From: Carya illinoinensis
Lineage: Eukaryota; Streptophyta; Magnoliopsida; Fagales; Juglandaceae
Assembly: GCF_018687715.1 (NCBI RefSeq)
Contig: NC_056762.1
Span: forward strand, 38,210,864 to 38,274,863
DNA length: 64,000 nucleotides
Direction of reading: 5' to 3'
The notes beneath the pieces are model-generated. The model did not search any database. It was not told the DNA's origin and saw only the letters and a list, made by a program, of their open reading frames with translations. The position numbers were made by a program, and so were the translations under genes. Below are positions 1 through 10,410 of this stretch, in pieces. Position 1 is the stretch's first letter; every line of letters begins with the position of its first letter.

Positions 1-470
1 TTAACTGTCTTTTGATTCTTTTTTCATCACAGAGCCTTTTAAATTGCTCAAAGAGATATTCTCGTCCTCGGTCAGTTCTTAAAGTTTTTAAACTCTTATC
101 CAACTGATTCTCGACCATTCTTAGATATCGTCTAAAACATTCCAATGCTTCATACTTATGGGAGATTAAGTAGACATGACCGTAACATGAAAAATCATCT
201 ATAAAAGTGATGAAGTAGACACCTCCGTGTCTTGCCCTCACACTCATTGGACCACAGATGTCTGAGTGGACTAATTGCAGTGGAAAAGATGCCCTAGTGT
301 CTTTTCCAAACGGTTTTCTCTTAGCTTTTCCCGTTAGACAATGTTCACAAGTGGGCAAGATGACTTTAGCGAGATTGCCTATCAGGCCTTCTCTAGCTAA
401 TCGAGTCATTCTATCTTGCCCTATATGGCCAAGCCTAGCATGCCATGTGTATGATCTAAATTATTAATAG
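1..470 (-). pseudogene. Copia-1 integrase, N-terminal part (frameshifted)
   Basis: The minus-strand translation gives the copia pre-integrase and integrase start: a HARLGH-type histidine motif, a C-x2-C pair (CEHC), the LVHSDICGPM block, ITFIDDFSCYGHVYLI and the KTLRTDRGREY block with catalytic Asp and Glu. A small insertion near 446-450 breaks the frame between the gag/protease frame and the integrase zinc motif. Copia integrases insert the element cDNA into the nuclear genome. The fragment stops at the window edge, so completeness cannot be judged. Confidence 0.8.
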
Positions 471-594
471 ATGAAGAAAGAAAAGCAATAGATTTATTTA
501 TATTAGAATAAACCAAATCCAATATCATAAAACCGTCTTGAAGAAAAGCATTACCATAAAACACATGGCCCAAATGAAAGGAAACATAATTGTT

Positions 595-1761
595 TTAAAA
601 AACAATCCGAAAACCAAGTTTTAATAGAGTAACAACTGAAAGTAAGTTTCGTCGGATCTCGGGAGCGTATAACACATTGTGAAAGAAAAGAGTGCGGTCA
701 CCCCGCAAGTCCAGCTTGTAGGTACCAAGTCCCAGTACCTCCACGCTAGTTCCATTTTCCACCTTGATATCACGGCTCCCAGTTGGAATCCGGTGATACT
801 CCACAAATCTGACTCTATCTCGCGCTATGTGCTCGATCGCTCCTGAATCAACAGTCCACAAAGGATTGGAGTCAGCAACCATCACATGGCTAGTTACAAA
901 AACAATGCGAGAAAAGTTAGAGTTTACCTTCTTCGGCTCAGTGCAGTCACGAGCGAAGTGGCCAATCTTTCTGCAGTTGAAGCACTCTAATTTTGACTTG
1001 TTTTTCCCGCGCTTGCCCCTCTTGGTGCGCTGAGAAGCTCCTAACACTTTTTTAATATGTCCAGCAGCTATTCCATTCTTGGACTTCTTGCGCTTAGGCC
1101 TTGATGCCTTGCACGGACCAGCATTAGCCACATAGGCCGTATGATTGGGCTTAGCAACCTCTAGGCACTCAGCCTCCAATTCCAAGTGACGCGAGACATC
1201 ATCAAAGTCTTTGATATTCTCGTTATGCGTCAGGTTCTGGCTCATATTCTCCCAAGACTTTGGTAGTGATCTTATCACTGCCTGTACTTGCTGTTCATCT
1301 GTCAGGTTGTTTCCTGCCGACCTAAGTTCGCGGATCATAGTTGACATAGCCCTAAGATACTGCTTCATCGTGTGGTTAGAGCACATCTTATAGGAGTCGA
1401 ATCTCATGGTTAATCCACGCAACCTAATGGCTGAAGTTCCACCAAACTTCAACTTCAAAGCCTCCTACATGCTTTGGGCAGTGTCATAGACCTCGAACTC
1501 ACATATTAGATCATTGTACATGCTGCTTAACATAATTATGCGTGCGCACCGATTTTTCTTAGCCCATTGGGTATAGGTTTGTTGATCTATCTTGTGTTGT
1601 TCCGAGTTCCCTTCCCCGGGTATAGTAAGGGTATGAGATAAGGCCTCCAAGACCTCTTGCTCATCTAAGACATATTGGATCTTGCGATGCCATATGTCAT
1701 AATTTTCTCCATCTAATTTCTCTCATTTGTTTAAGTCGGCAACAATATTCTTGGATGCCAT
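595..1761 (-). pseudogene. Copia-1 gag and protease, interrupted by two stop codons
   Basis: From the ATG at 1761 reading left, the frame runs through a gag capsid domain of the UBN2 type (motifs KLDGENYDIW and SLPKSWENM), a basic linker, the zinc knuckle C-x2-C-x4-H-x4-C (CFNCRKIGHFARDC) and a protease-like VDSGAIEHI followed by NVLYAPEIRRNLLSV, typical of copia pol just before the pre-integrase domain. In-frame stops lie at about codon 13 (TGA, near 1723) and at 1465-1467 (TAG), and a further stop at 595. The gag product would package element RNA. The body between the stops is otherwise open, which argues for recent decay. Confidence 0.85.
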
Positions 1762-2061
1762 TTCACTACAATACGCAAAGAATGGATATTACTCACACAC
1801 CTAAGAAATCTGTCGCGTCCTTTCAAATTAGAAAAAGAATAATTTAGACATGTCGCAAGATCGAAAAATCGCTAGGCTTCAGAATCATCTCTTGCGCCAC
1901 AATATCCAATTATTAGATTTCTAGATCAATTCCCGCGCAAATTTTTTAAAAATCAAATATGGGAGAATTTATCATCATAAATCTCAACCATACTCCCCCT
2001 ATCTTAAGTAATCATCTAGGCCTAGTCACATGTAAAGACATAACCTACTAAAACTGCAATA

Positions 2062-2255
2062 ACCTTTTGGGTCAGTTTACAAGGATAGCTACCCAGACCA
2101 TGGCAACCTGTTGGGCCAGTCTACAAAGATAGTTCATATGAGACCATTACAGTCCATTTTTCTTGTTCCATCAGTGCATTTACAGTTCTTACTGGGGTCA
2201 CCATGGTCTTTTGGCTATACAGTGCATTTACAGTTCTTACTGGGGTCACTGCAAT
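2062..2255. repeat. Short tandem duplications in the Copia-1 leader
   Basis: Two side-by-side duplications are visible. A block ending in ACAA(G/A)GATAG occurs near 2065 and again about 48 bp on. A second block starting CAGTGCATTTACAGTTCTTA occurs at 2172 and again at 2220 (period 48 bp) with almost no mismatch. They are in the untranslated leader between primer-binding site and gag. Confidence 0.75.
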
Positions 2256-2416
2256 TCTTTCAGCCTATCATTCACACTGATAATTCTAACTAAGACTACT
2301 TAGTGGGATTTTCTATTTTATCACTTAAAAGAAATAAAGACTAATGTCTAAACATTCAAGTCTAACATTCATAGATGATAAAATAATCATATTTTCACAT
2401 GTTCAATACACACATA

Positions 2417-2575
2417 CATGTTATCACATTTAATCTCAAAATTAAATAAAAGATCACATGTAATATAACATTATGGAAAAGAAAATAGCACGAAAACAAA
2501 CAAATATTCACATGTTATCACATTTAATCCATAATATTAAATAAAAGATCACATGTAATATAACAATATATCTAA
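2417..2575. repeat. Direct repeat in the Copia-1 leader, period about 94 bp
   Basis: A block of about 60 bp beginning CATGTTATCACATTTAATC and ending in GATCACATGTAATATAACA occurs at 2417 and again at 2511, with a short A-rich spacer between the copies. It contains no coding frame. Confidence 0.75.
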
Positions 2576-2876
2576 GCATATATTAAATCATGCCAATTTT
2601 TTTTTTATTCGGTTTTAAAAAAAAACTTACAGAAAAATAAAAAACACTGGGCTTAAAAACCCAGCCCCTCTTTTTTTTCTGCTTAAACCCAAAACAAAGT
2701 GGGCCAAAGGGCCCAAGCCCAACCCAGCCCATTAGAGGGTAGATGACTCAAGTCATCTTCTTCCTCCCGCAAGTTACTGTTCACATGAAGAGTAACTCGG
2801 GAAAAAAATTTTCAGCTGCCGTTTATGGAAGTCACCGGCACCTCTGATCGCCGAAAACTGCTTCCAGAGGAAGCTG

Positions 2877-3262
2877 GGTGCTGCCGTAGCACCGAGCCAG
2901 CGATGCTCTGGTGCTAGCAGCACCCCTCTGGTGTGCACAGCACCAACCTGGTGCGCGCAGCACCGAGGCGGTGCTTGCAGCACTACTGTGGTGCCCCCAC
3001 GGTGCTCCGTGCACCATGGGCTCCCACCGGTGCTTGCTGCACCGTGGTGCACGCAGCACCATTACAGGGGTGCCGCGCACCATCCTCTGGTGCGCGCTGC
3101 ACCGTCTGGTTAAGGTGGTGCGCACTGCACCACTGAATGCAGAGGTGGTGCCTTTTGCACCACCGTGTGTGGGTGGTGAGCGCAGCACCCTTTGGTGCGC
3201 GCTGTACCCCCACACATAAAGGTGTTGCGCGCTGCACCACCCTGTGTGGTGGTGAGTGCAGC
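2877..3262. repeat. Array of about 15 short GGTGC...GCACC hairpins in the Copia-1 leader
   Basis: In about 385 bp roughly fifteen units recur, each a short inverted repeat GGTGC, 3-7 bases, GCACC (for example GGTGCTAGCAGCACC at 2910, GGTGCGCGCAGCACC, GGTGCTTGCTGCACC, GGTGCACGCAGCACC, GGTGCGCACTGCACC), spaced about 20-35 bp apart. The units are alike but the spacers differ. The array is GC-rich inside an otherwise AT-rich element. It keeps several reading frames open on both strands, but none resembles a protein family and they are a by-product of the repeat. Confidence 0.85.
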
Positions 3263-3419
3263 GGTGCTACACAGAGGCTTAGCCCAAAAAATAAAAAAAC
3301 AAAAAACTATTATTTTTTTTATTAAAAAAAATGCAGCACCACATGTGCTCAAATCACATAAAAAACACAATCACAGTTTACATGCATATGCCAAAAAGAA
3401 ACTAGAAGCGATTATAAAA

Positions 3420-3431
3420 GCTCTGATACTA
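3420..3431 (-). other. Copia-1 primer-binding site, initiator-Met tRNA type
   Basis: The minus strand reads TAGTATCAGAGC, one base different from the standard plant TGGTATCAGAGC that pairs with the 3' end of initiator-Met tRNA. It lies immediately inside the LTR end at 3433, as expected for the start of minus-strand cDNA synthesis. Confidence 0.75.
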
Positions 3432-3432
3432 A

Positions 3433-3775
3433 TGTTAGAATTGACAGCAGAAAGTACCTCAAGCTCAGATTATAAAGTTACTCCACAAGTTTCTTCAGAT
3501 CGACAAAAGTTTTTACTTAGTGATAAAGCGTACTACTAGAGTAACGCTTTAACAATCCACAACCTAAATGCTATCTTAAGAGAGAACAAAAGAGAGAGTT
3601 TTTTCTGATTGATGATTCAAAATTAAAAGAGGGGGGGTTATATATAGCCCCCTACACGGCTGGCCTTAAAGGCCAACCTTAATCTGCATGTAACGCATGG
3701 CTTAAGGTAGAGAAAAGGATGGGTCTGCCCCATGTGGGCGGCCCTCCAATTAACAAAAGTTAATAGGGTTTTGTC
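3433..3775 (-). repeat. Copia-1 5' LTR
   Basis: The plus strand begins TGTTAGAA next to the primer-binding site, so on the element strand the LTR ends in ...TTCTAACA, the usual CA terminus. On the minus strand a TATATATAA box lies near 3638-3648 and could drive element transcription. The outer border is uncertain because the partner LTR is outside the window. Confidence 0.6.
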
Positions 3776-5603
3776 GAATTCGAGAGGAGCAAGTAGGCAA
3801 GTGCAAGGGAGAAGAGGGGTGGTATGCTAGTTTGGAGGAATTGAATGGGCTATCCTTAAGTGCAGCGATTGCAATTAATGGAGAAAATCGGGATGGAATG
3901 AGTAGAAAAGGGATCAGAGATTCAGAAACCTTTTTTTTTTAACTTTTTTTCTTCCAAAGATGAAAGGATAGAGAACTGACAATGGTGTCTCTCGCTAAAG
4001 TCTGAAAACACACCAACCAAGATTATTATTAATTTTTTATTTTTTTTCCTTAGCAGATAGATGAAAGAACGTATTCTTGCCAAAGAGTACATTACTGTAT
4101 TTCCAGTTGCCTTGTGTGCAGGCTCTTCTTCCGTAATTCCTTTTTGTTTTTTTATTTTAAAAAATGAAAAACAACCACGTCAGTGGAGTGGAGTGCACAG
4201 TTGCTCCTCAGCGTGACTGCTGTATGTAGCACGTCCCAGGCTGCTCTTTTTTTAGTTAAAAAAAAGGCTTGCATGCATGAAAGGGAATTGAAGTTGATCA
4301 CTATAAAAATTTAAAAAATAAATTTATTCAACCGGCCCGTGCAAGTGCCAGGTAGTCTCTACATCACTTTAATAAAACGATGTGTTTTAATTAAAGCTGG
4401 CAGCAAGTGATGAGATGAACCACGCTACCGGTATTTGGTCTATCATCTTTAATGAAACGATGTGTTTCATTTAAATTAAGTCAAAACACACCGTTTTGAC
4501 TCTCTTCTCCTTTTCATATGATGGTCTTCTCCTTTTCCCTCTAAACTTTTTCCTTTCTCCCTTCTCATTTCTTCCTTCTTCTTCGACTCCTTCACGCTTC
4601 TAAGCTCTTCTACAAGGTCATTGCGATTGAGATCGTGTCCGGTTGGTTCCGGTGCTCTCTATTCTGGCTAGACCTTCTGGACCCAAAAGACGTGGTCTCG
4701 AAGCTAATATGGTTTCCAAATGCGAGGACACCTACCTAGAGCTCTAGGAGGACCTTGCGCAGAGTTGGATTATGACTGAACCACTTGGATAGCAGGTGGT
4801 GAACCTCTTGATCAAAAAGGTAGTGTATTTCAGTTGCACTGGTTGAGCAAAGAGATACACATACATTTCGTGACGATCCTGACCAATGAAAAAGGATCCT
4901 CGTCTGAGTTCAAATAGTGTGAAATTGTGGTAACGTGCGGCAGGTCGGAGGGAGGGGACCTGCAATTCATGAGGGAGGTAAGCTTGCAGGTGGAAAACAT
5001 GGATGGGAATCACTTGAGTGGGAAGGATGGTTTGGCAATACTTCAAAGAGTGTTGGAGGGCAAAAAGGGAGGGAAGAGAAGGAGCTAAGAGGAGAAGGGA
5101 ATGAAAAGATACCAAGATTATTTGGAGAGAAAAGAGGGAGAGAAAAGCGAGAAAACTAAGAATGGAAGGGACATTAATCACATTGTGTATGATATTTGGG
5201 GTCTTGGTATTTTTCAGTTTTTAGATGTTTGTCTTGTGTAGATAAAAATCACGTCTTTATTTATTTTTTGTTCTGATTTCTTTTACTTTGACTTCATTTC
5301 TTTTGTGCAATTACATGCATGAATTATACTCCGATGGTCTTCTCAGTTTTAGTTTGATGAACCAAGTCACGCAGTCCTTCTTTCTTCCTTCTACGTTCCA
5401 GTCATTCTTCATTTCTTTTGGATTCCAAGCCAATGGTCTTCTCAATTTCTTGATTCTCTCTCTCTTTTTTTTTTAAATATTTGTTGTTAGATGCTGACAT
5501 GGCAAATTGCAACATCACCTGGTTACGCAATGGTTTTACGTAGCAAAATTGAAAAACTTATCATAAAATTGAACACAATTTTTTTCATTTTTCGATTATT
5601 TCG

Positions 5604-5639
<36 letters not shown>

Positions 5640-6012
5640 TTTTCTTCCTTCTTGCCTCTTATAGACACGTTTTGAATCTTATTGAATGGGGAAATGCTTA
5701 TCCCACATATGGTGGGCACCGATTCAGTTTTTTATTTTTTATTTTTTATTTTATCACTTAATAGTAAAGTAAATATTTTTTAATGAATTTATGGTTTTTA
5801 TTTAGTTTTTGAAAGTTTTTAATAAGTTTAAAGTAATATTTGCGAAATTTTTTTTATAAAAACAACGAAAGAAAATTTACCTTCGATGACTCTCTCGGTG
5901 GCCTATGTAGGAGTAGCACCACCTTATTGAATATTTTCCTTGACATGTGTCATCTATGATTTGGTGTTTTTACCTGATCACATTCTTGAATCTGCTATTT
6001 CCTAAAATATTG
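3776..6012. other. Intergenic, no supported gene
   Basis: AT-rich spacer. Visible items are two similar imperfect palindromes around AAACGATGTGTTT (near 4376 and 4454), a pyrimidine-rich stretch 4500-4600, a purine-rich stretch 5040-5160 and a TA microsatellite. An open frame of 145 codons on the minus strand at 4744-5181 has low-complexity composition and no recognisable family. Confidence 0.6.
5606..5638. repeat. (TA)n microsatellite
   Basis: About 16 uninterrupted TA units. Confidence 0.95.
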
Positions 6013-6017
6013 GATTG

Positions 6018-6273
6018 TATTATGAAACTAAAAGAGAAATGATATTGCAAGAGAAAGAGGATATTGCAAGAGAAAGAGTTATTATTCAAATATAAAACTT
6101 GATGATATACAAGTGAATGATACCCATATATATAGGAGTACAAAGGAATAAGTATAGCTTAAGTCTTAATTGATGGCTCAATGGTCTTAATTAATGGTTA
6201 AAGATTGGTCTTAATTGATGGCTCAATAGTTTTAATTAATGGCTATGTATGGTTATACAATAAGTTTATAACA
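6018..6273 (-). repeat. Copia-2 3' LTR (left copy)
   Basis: 256 bp. It begins TATTATGAAAC, corresponding to TGTTATGAAAC of the right copy with G to A at base 2, and ends AAGTTTATAACA. The two LTRs align throughout with many substitutions and small gaps, including copies of a TTAATTRATGGCT motif. Confidence 0.88.
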
Positions 6274-6531
6274 CTCCGCCTTTGGATGACTATACATAAA
6301 AAAATATGTCTCGTTAAAACTTTATTAAGAAAAAACCCAGTAGAAAAAAACCCAGTGGGAAAGGAAAAAGAGTATAATATTCATGTATATCGCTAAATGC
6401 TTTAAAATTGTCTCATTAAAACCTTGCAAAGGAAAACCCAGTGGGATAAAACCTTAGCGAAGAAAAATGAGTACAATCAGCACAAGTTTTCAAGACATTA
6501 CTCCCCATGAAAAGTGCATGATAATTGGTCT

Positions 6532-7330
6532 TCAAGTCTTCGCTTCCAATGTTCTGCACAATCTTCTTAAATGTTGTAGTTGGTAATGGTTTTGTGAATA
6601 AATCTGCCAGATTATCATTTGATCGTATCTGCTTGACATTAATTTCACATTTCTCATGAACTTCATGAGTATAAAAGAATTTAGGTGAAATATGTTTGGT
6701 TCTATCACCTTTGATATATCCTTCTCTAATTTGAGTAATACAAGCAGTATTATTTTCGTATAAAATTTTGGACTGTCATTAATCATTAGAATACCACACT
6801 TTTCTTGAATATGTTGAATCACTGATTTTAGCCAAATACAATCTCGACTTGCTTCATGAATTGCAATGATTTTTGAGTGATTTGAAGATGTAGCAGATAG
6901 TGTTTGCTTGACAGATCTCCATGATATAGCAGAATTTTTATAAGTAAATACATATCCTGTTTGAGATCTACCTCTGTGTAGATTTGAAAGATAACATGTA
7001 TCCGCATATCCAATTAATTGTGAACTTGAATCATGTTGATAAAATAATCTCATATCAACCGTACATCGGAGGTATCGAAATACATGTTTAATGTCATTCC
7101 AATGTCTTCGAGTTGGTGCGGAACTATATCTTGTAAGTAAATTAACTGAAAATGCAATATTAGGCCGAGTACAATTTGCAAGATACATTAGGGCTCCAAT
7201 TGCACTGAGATAAGGTATTTCAGGATCAAGAATTTCTTTATTGTCTTTACAAGGACAAAATGGATCTTTCTGCTCATCAAATGATCAAGCAACCATTGGA
7301 GTACTCATGGGATGAATTTTGTCCATATAA
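6532..7330 (-). pseudogene. Copia-2 reverse transcriptase end and RNase H (broken)
   Basis: The minus-strand frame shows the C-terminal reverse transcriptase block (YMDKIHPMSTPMV near 7290-7330), then MYLANCTRPNIAFSVNLL, the RNase H entry block ending LIGYADTCYLSN, and a SWRSVKQTLSATSS block where copia RNase H has its catalytic region, then in a shifted frame a LADLFTK-like end. Frameshifts and stops split it. RNase H removes template RNA during reverse transcription; this copy cannot be functional. Confidence 0.82.
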
Positions 7331-7339
7331 AAGTATTTC

Positions 7340-7470
7340 AAGACTTTATAATGAAAGGCCTTTGCATTGATGCGTCTCAATATTATGTACCAACTCTTTA
7401 AATGATGTAGTTGACAATGTTTTAGTAAAAAAAATTCACCATATTGACTCAAGATTATTAAATTTACTAC
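7340..7470 (-). pseudogene. Second RNase H C-terminal fragment out of order
   Basis: A piece resembling the copia RNase H tail (FTKTLSTTSFKELVHNIE on the minus strand) lies directly upstream, on the element strand, of the reverse transcriptase block ending STPMV. In an intact element this tail would be downstream of that block, so the order is scrambled. Either two related elements were joined here or a rearrangement duplicated the 3' coding end. Confidence 0.55.
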
Positions 7471-7736
7471 TCTTCTGGAGTTGTGCTCTTCTGAAGTTCT
7501 TGTAAATAATATAGTTAGTGGAGAAGTCATCAAAATTAAGCCGCTAACCTCATTTTTCAACAAAAATGATGGCGATCTATTTAGACCAGACAAGCACCAC
7601 AAGCTTTTACAGCTTTTCTGTAGCTGTCAGGCGCTGCAGAACTATGATGCTATATCTTTTGTCCCTTGTCTCTTGTAGAGAGATGCTTCATGAGAGATGC
7701 AGTGAAGAAATAGAGATGTTTTGTCATAATTTTCTC

Positions 7737-7744
7737 TATAAAAG
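7737..7744 (+). promoter_or_regulatory. TATA-box-like site inside Copia-2, opposite to the element
   Basis: TATAAAAG in a CTCTATAAAAG context lies 101 bp upstream of the ATG at 7845 on the plus strand. The arrangement (TATA box, about 100 bp of pyrimidine-rich leader with a repeated CTGCATTCTTACTCTGCAAT block, then ATG) looks like a promoter with a 5' leader. No expression can be inferred. Confidence 0.35.
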
Positions 7745-7844
7745 AAATATTCAGCTCATTTTCATTTGCATCTCATTTTCTTCACTTTTCTGTAATTAGT
7801 CTGCATTCTTACTCTGCAATCTCTTTCTGCATTCTTACTCTGCA

Positions 7845-8272
7845 ATGGCTCAGCAATCTTCTCATGACCAATATATGAGGTATTCTGCATCTCGTTTACT
7901 AGTTGTTTCTACTTCTAACGTAGGTGCTACAATGCAATATAATAACGATCTGACTAATAAGTCAGATAATGAAGCTATCTACGAGTTTGTGAGTCTTGGT
8001 ACTCGATACTTATTAAGCATTGTCGCATTTTCCCAGCGACTACAATCCAAAACTTATGGCGTTAACAAACTCTACGAGAATATTTCTATCATTCAACGAC
8101 TTCTTCTGGAGTCCAACATGAAGATAGGAGCAATAAAATAAGAGAGTATGAATTTAAAATCTTTACTTAAATCTTTTTTTCGATTGCCTATTCCTTTAGA
8201 TAAGGATGCCGTGCAGATTCTTGAAGAACAAGAACGTTTAAAGAATGAGGCGAAAAGCCTTAAATTTCTGTA
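7845..8272 (+). pseudogene. Unrecognised plus-strand reading frame inside Copia-2, possibly viral-like ORF1
   Basis: A plus-strand frame starts MAQQSSHDQYMRYSASR and stays open for 98 codons (7845-8141). After one stop the same frame continues to another stop near 8272, giving about 142 codons with a single nonsense break. The second half is helical and charged (RLQSKTYGVNKLYENIS; DAVQILEEQERLKNEAKS). It does not match copia proteins and is opposite to the element. Length, a Y-x-F-x-S-L motif and a coiled-coil-like tail are loosely like the small first ORF of badnavirus-like pararetroviruses, but I cannot confirm that by reading. No function is assigned. Confidence 0.3.
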
Positions 8273-8825
8273 ATTTTATTTCGAGATAATAAAATAATAT
8301 TTCACAAATATTCATATTTGTGTTTCTATCTTCTGGTAGATGTTCTGTGTACTCTATTTTATTTCTCCTTTAATAATGCACATTTCTTACAAAATCGTAA
8401 TATGAATCTGAAATATTAATTATATTTAAGAGATGGTATTTCATAACTAATAATTTTATTTATCTACCCCTTGAAACCGCAAGGGTTTCAAATTTATATT
8501 TCAAATATGTACAGTTTTCATGAACTCTTCTGGAGCCTCAATGACATTTAAATTATCTATATAAACTGAAATAAAAATTAATATAGATACTGAAAATATA
8601 TTGACAATAGCTTATTCCACTTGTGTTTGGATTGTTTTAGATCATATAAGGATTTTTGAAACTTGATAGAATAAGTACTTTATGACTATATGCTTCATGC
8701 ATTTCATATCTAGTAATCTATATAACTATACAGTTAATCATACATATCCAAACTCTCGGTAACTTTCAAGCTAATAAAAATATCAATATAATTTCATCCA
8801 TTTTAAAAGTATATCAATATTTTTT

Positions 8826-9132
8826 CTGCGAGAAACCGACACATGATTTATATATCACATTTTCATTTCCTTTATACAAATATCCATTGATATTTACAAG
8901 TATCATCTCTTTAGATGTTTGGACTACGAGTTCATATGTATCATATTTTACTAGTGATATCAATTTTGCAGGAATTGTCTGCGAGAAATTGACTCGTGAT
9001 TTATATATTACATTTTCATTTCTTTTATTTAAATATCCACTGATATTCAACAAGCATCACCTCTTTAGGTGTTTGGACTACCAGTCCATATGCATCATAT
9101 TTAACTAGTGATATCAATTCTGCATGAATTGT
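8826..9132 (-). repeat. Tandem 153-bp duplication within the Copia-2 reverse transcriptase start
   Basis: Plus-strand copies begin TCTGCGAGAAA at about 8826 and 8980 and end near the recurring motif ACTAGTGATATCAATT. On the minus strand each copy encodes AELISLVKYD-like, VVQT and GYL-(Y/N)K-(G/R)NEN blocks, matching the entry into copia reverse transcriptase. The copies differ at several sites, so the duplication is old. Confidence 0.75.
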
Positions 9133-9161
9133 TTCTTTCAAATTTAGCCAATATTTTTACG

Positions 9162-9371
9162 TCAGTATTCTTCGACGGTTCTTGGTTCACTTTCTTCATT
9201 ACTCCTGGTAATGTCAAGTGCCATTTTATATGAAAATATGTTATCAATAACGATTTTATTTCTATCTAGAATTTCTCTAATATTCATGAAATGTATCGAG
9301 ATCTCGTTATTTTCAGGTACCTGTCCCTTGAACCTCTTCAATGGAAGACATTTCATGAAAAACCTTTTCAT
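9162..9371 (-). pseudogene. Copia-2 linker between integrase and reverse transcriptase
   Basis: The minus strand encodes VPENNEISIHF, DRNKIVIDNIFSYKMALDI and EPRTVEEY, the conserved stretch just before the copia reverse transcriptase. It is in order with the duplicated reverse transcriptase start to its left. Confidence 0.75.
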
Positions 9372-10410
9372 GAGGCATTCTTCAGGAAGTTTATACTATT
9401 CAGGAGTTTATATGAGAGAATTTTATACATAAAATTTGGATAGATCTTATTGTTTGTTTTGTCGGTACGACCTCTTTAGGAGCATCAAATTATTTGTGCT
9501 TTTCTCTTTCGAAATGCTTTATCTTTTGTATCAATAGGTCTCGCATGCTTTTAGACATGTCTTATATTCATTAGACTGCTAAATTTCTTAATTGTCCTAT
9601 GGGGACTTTAATCCTCATTGGGATTTTAGCAGCTAGAATACGAGATATTTTTATCTTATTGCATCCATAATTTAATTATTATCTGAACTTCCAGTTCACC
9701 TATGATAATCAAGATAATGTCGAATTATTTTATTTTATTTACTTTTAGAAAATTTTTCTTTCCACTCCTAGTGGTAAGACTTTATAGTAAAAGAATCTTC
9801 TGGTTCTTTTATGGACGTCCATATAAAAATTTATTCGACTTATCGTAATTGATTTTGGATGATCAAGATAATCATGAAAACATACAAATATTTTGAATCA
9901 TATCACTTTTAATGTGTCATAATATTTGATTCAATAATTGTATAATATCATCTCAAAGAAAAAACTAGTAGTTTTTCCAATACGAGTTTCTGACCGGAAA
10001 TTATAAAAGTGTTATAAAGATATTCATTATCACGTCCAATCTTTTAGTTTTTTTTGAATAAAATGCATCATTCTCTTCACTTCAGGGAATAAAATGATAT
10101 AAATCCAATATCATTCTCTGAAGAGAATGATGAGGAACTATTAGGACGTGATTAATGATTTCTTAACAAAAGTTCATTACTTTGCGTAGCCACTAGAAGA
10201 CCGGATATAAATTTAAAATATCTTGTAAACTTTCGCACTCGATATTGCTACTTCAGGAGCACATTCGAGGTATTTATTTTAAACATATATTCTTTAGTGG
10301 TTTTCTTTATACAATTTCAATTATGCAACTTCAGGTGCATTAATCATAATGAGCTTTTGGTACACGTATCACTCATTTAAACTATCTCACAAAATCAATA
10401 GATATTTTAT

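Larger units (their letters stand above)
1..3775 (-). mobile_element. Copia-1: Ty1/copia LTR retrotransposon, truncated by the window edge
   Basis: Read on the minus strand the order is LTR (3433 to about 3775), primer-binding site (3420-3431), a leader of about 1.65 kb, gag (start codon 1759-1761), zinc knuckle, protease-like DSG and the start of integrase, which runs off the left edge. This order is that of Ty1/copia elements. The second LTR, reverse transcriptase and RNase H would lie left of the window. The outer end near 3775 is an estimate because only one LTR is visible. The gag-protease frame is long and only lightly damaged (two in-frame stops and a small insertion in integrase), so the copy is not very old. 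Confidence 0.85.

Noticed and set aside
2877..3262. CRISPR-like array of short palindromic repeats
   Set aside because: The repeats are only about 15 bases, degenerate, unevenly spaced, and sit inside a plant retrotransposon leader.
2774..3370. Many overlapping open frames on both strands rich in Cys, His, Thr and Pro
   Set aside because: They are created by the GGTGC/GCACC hairpin array and match no protein family; no frame is favoured.
4744..5181. 145-codon minus-strand frame with a Leu/Ser-rich start
   Set aside because: Complement of a purine-rich tract, low complexity, no family motif, no splice or promoter support.
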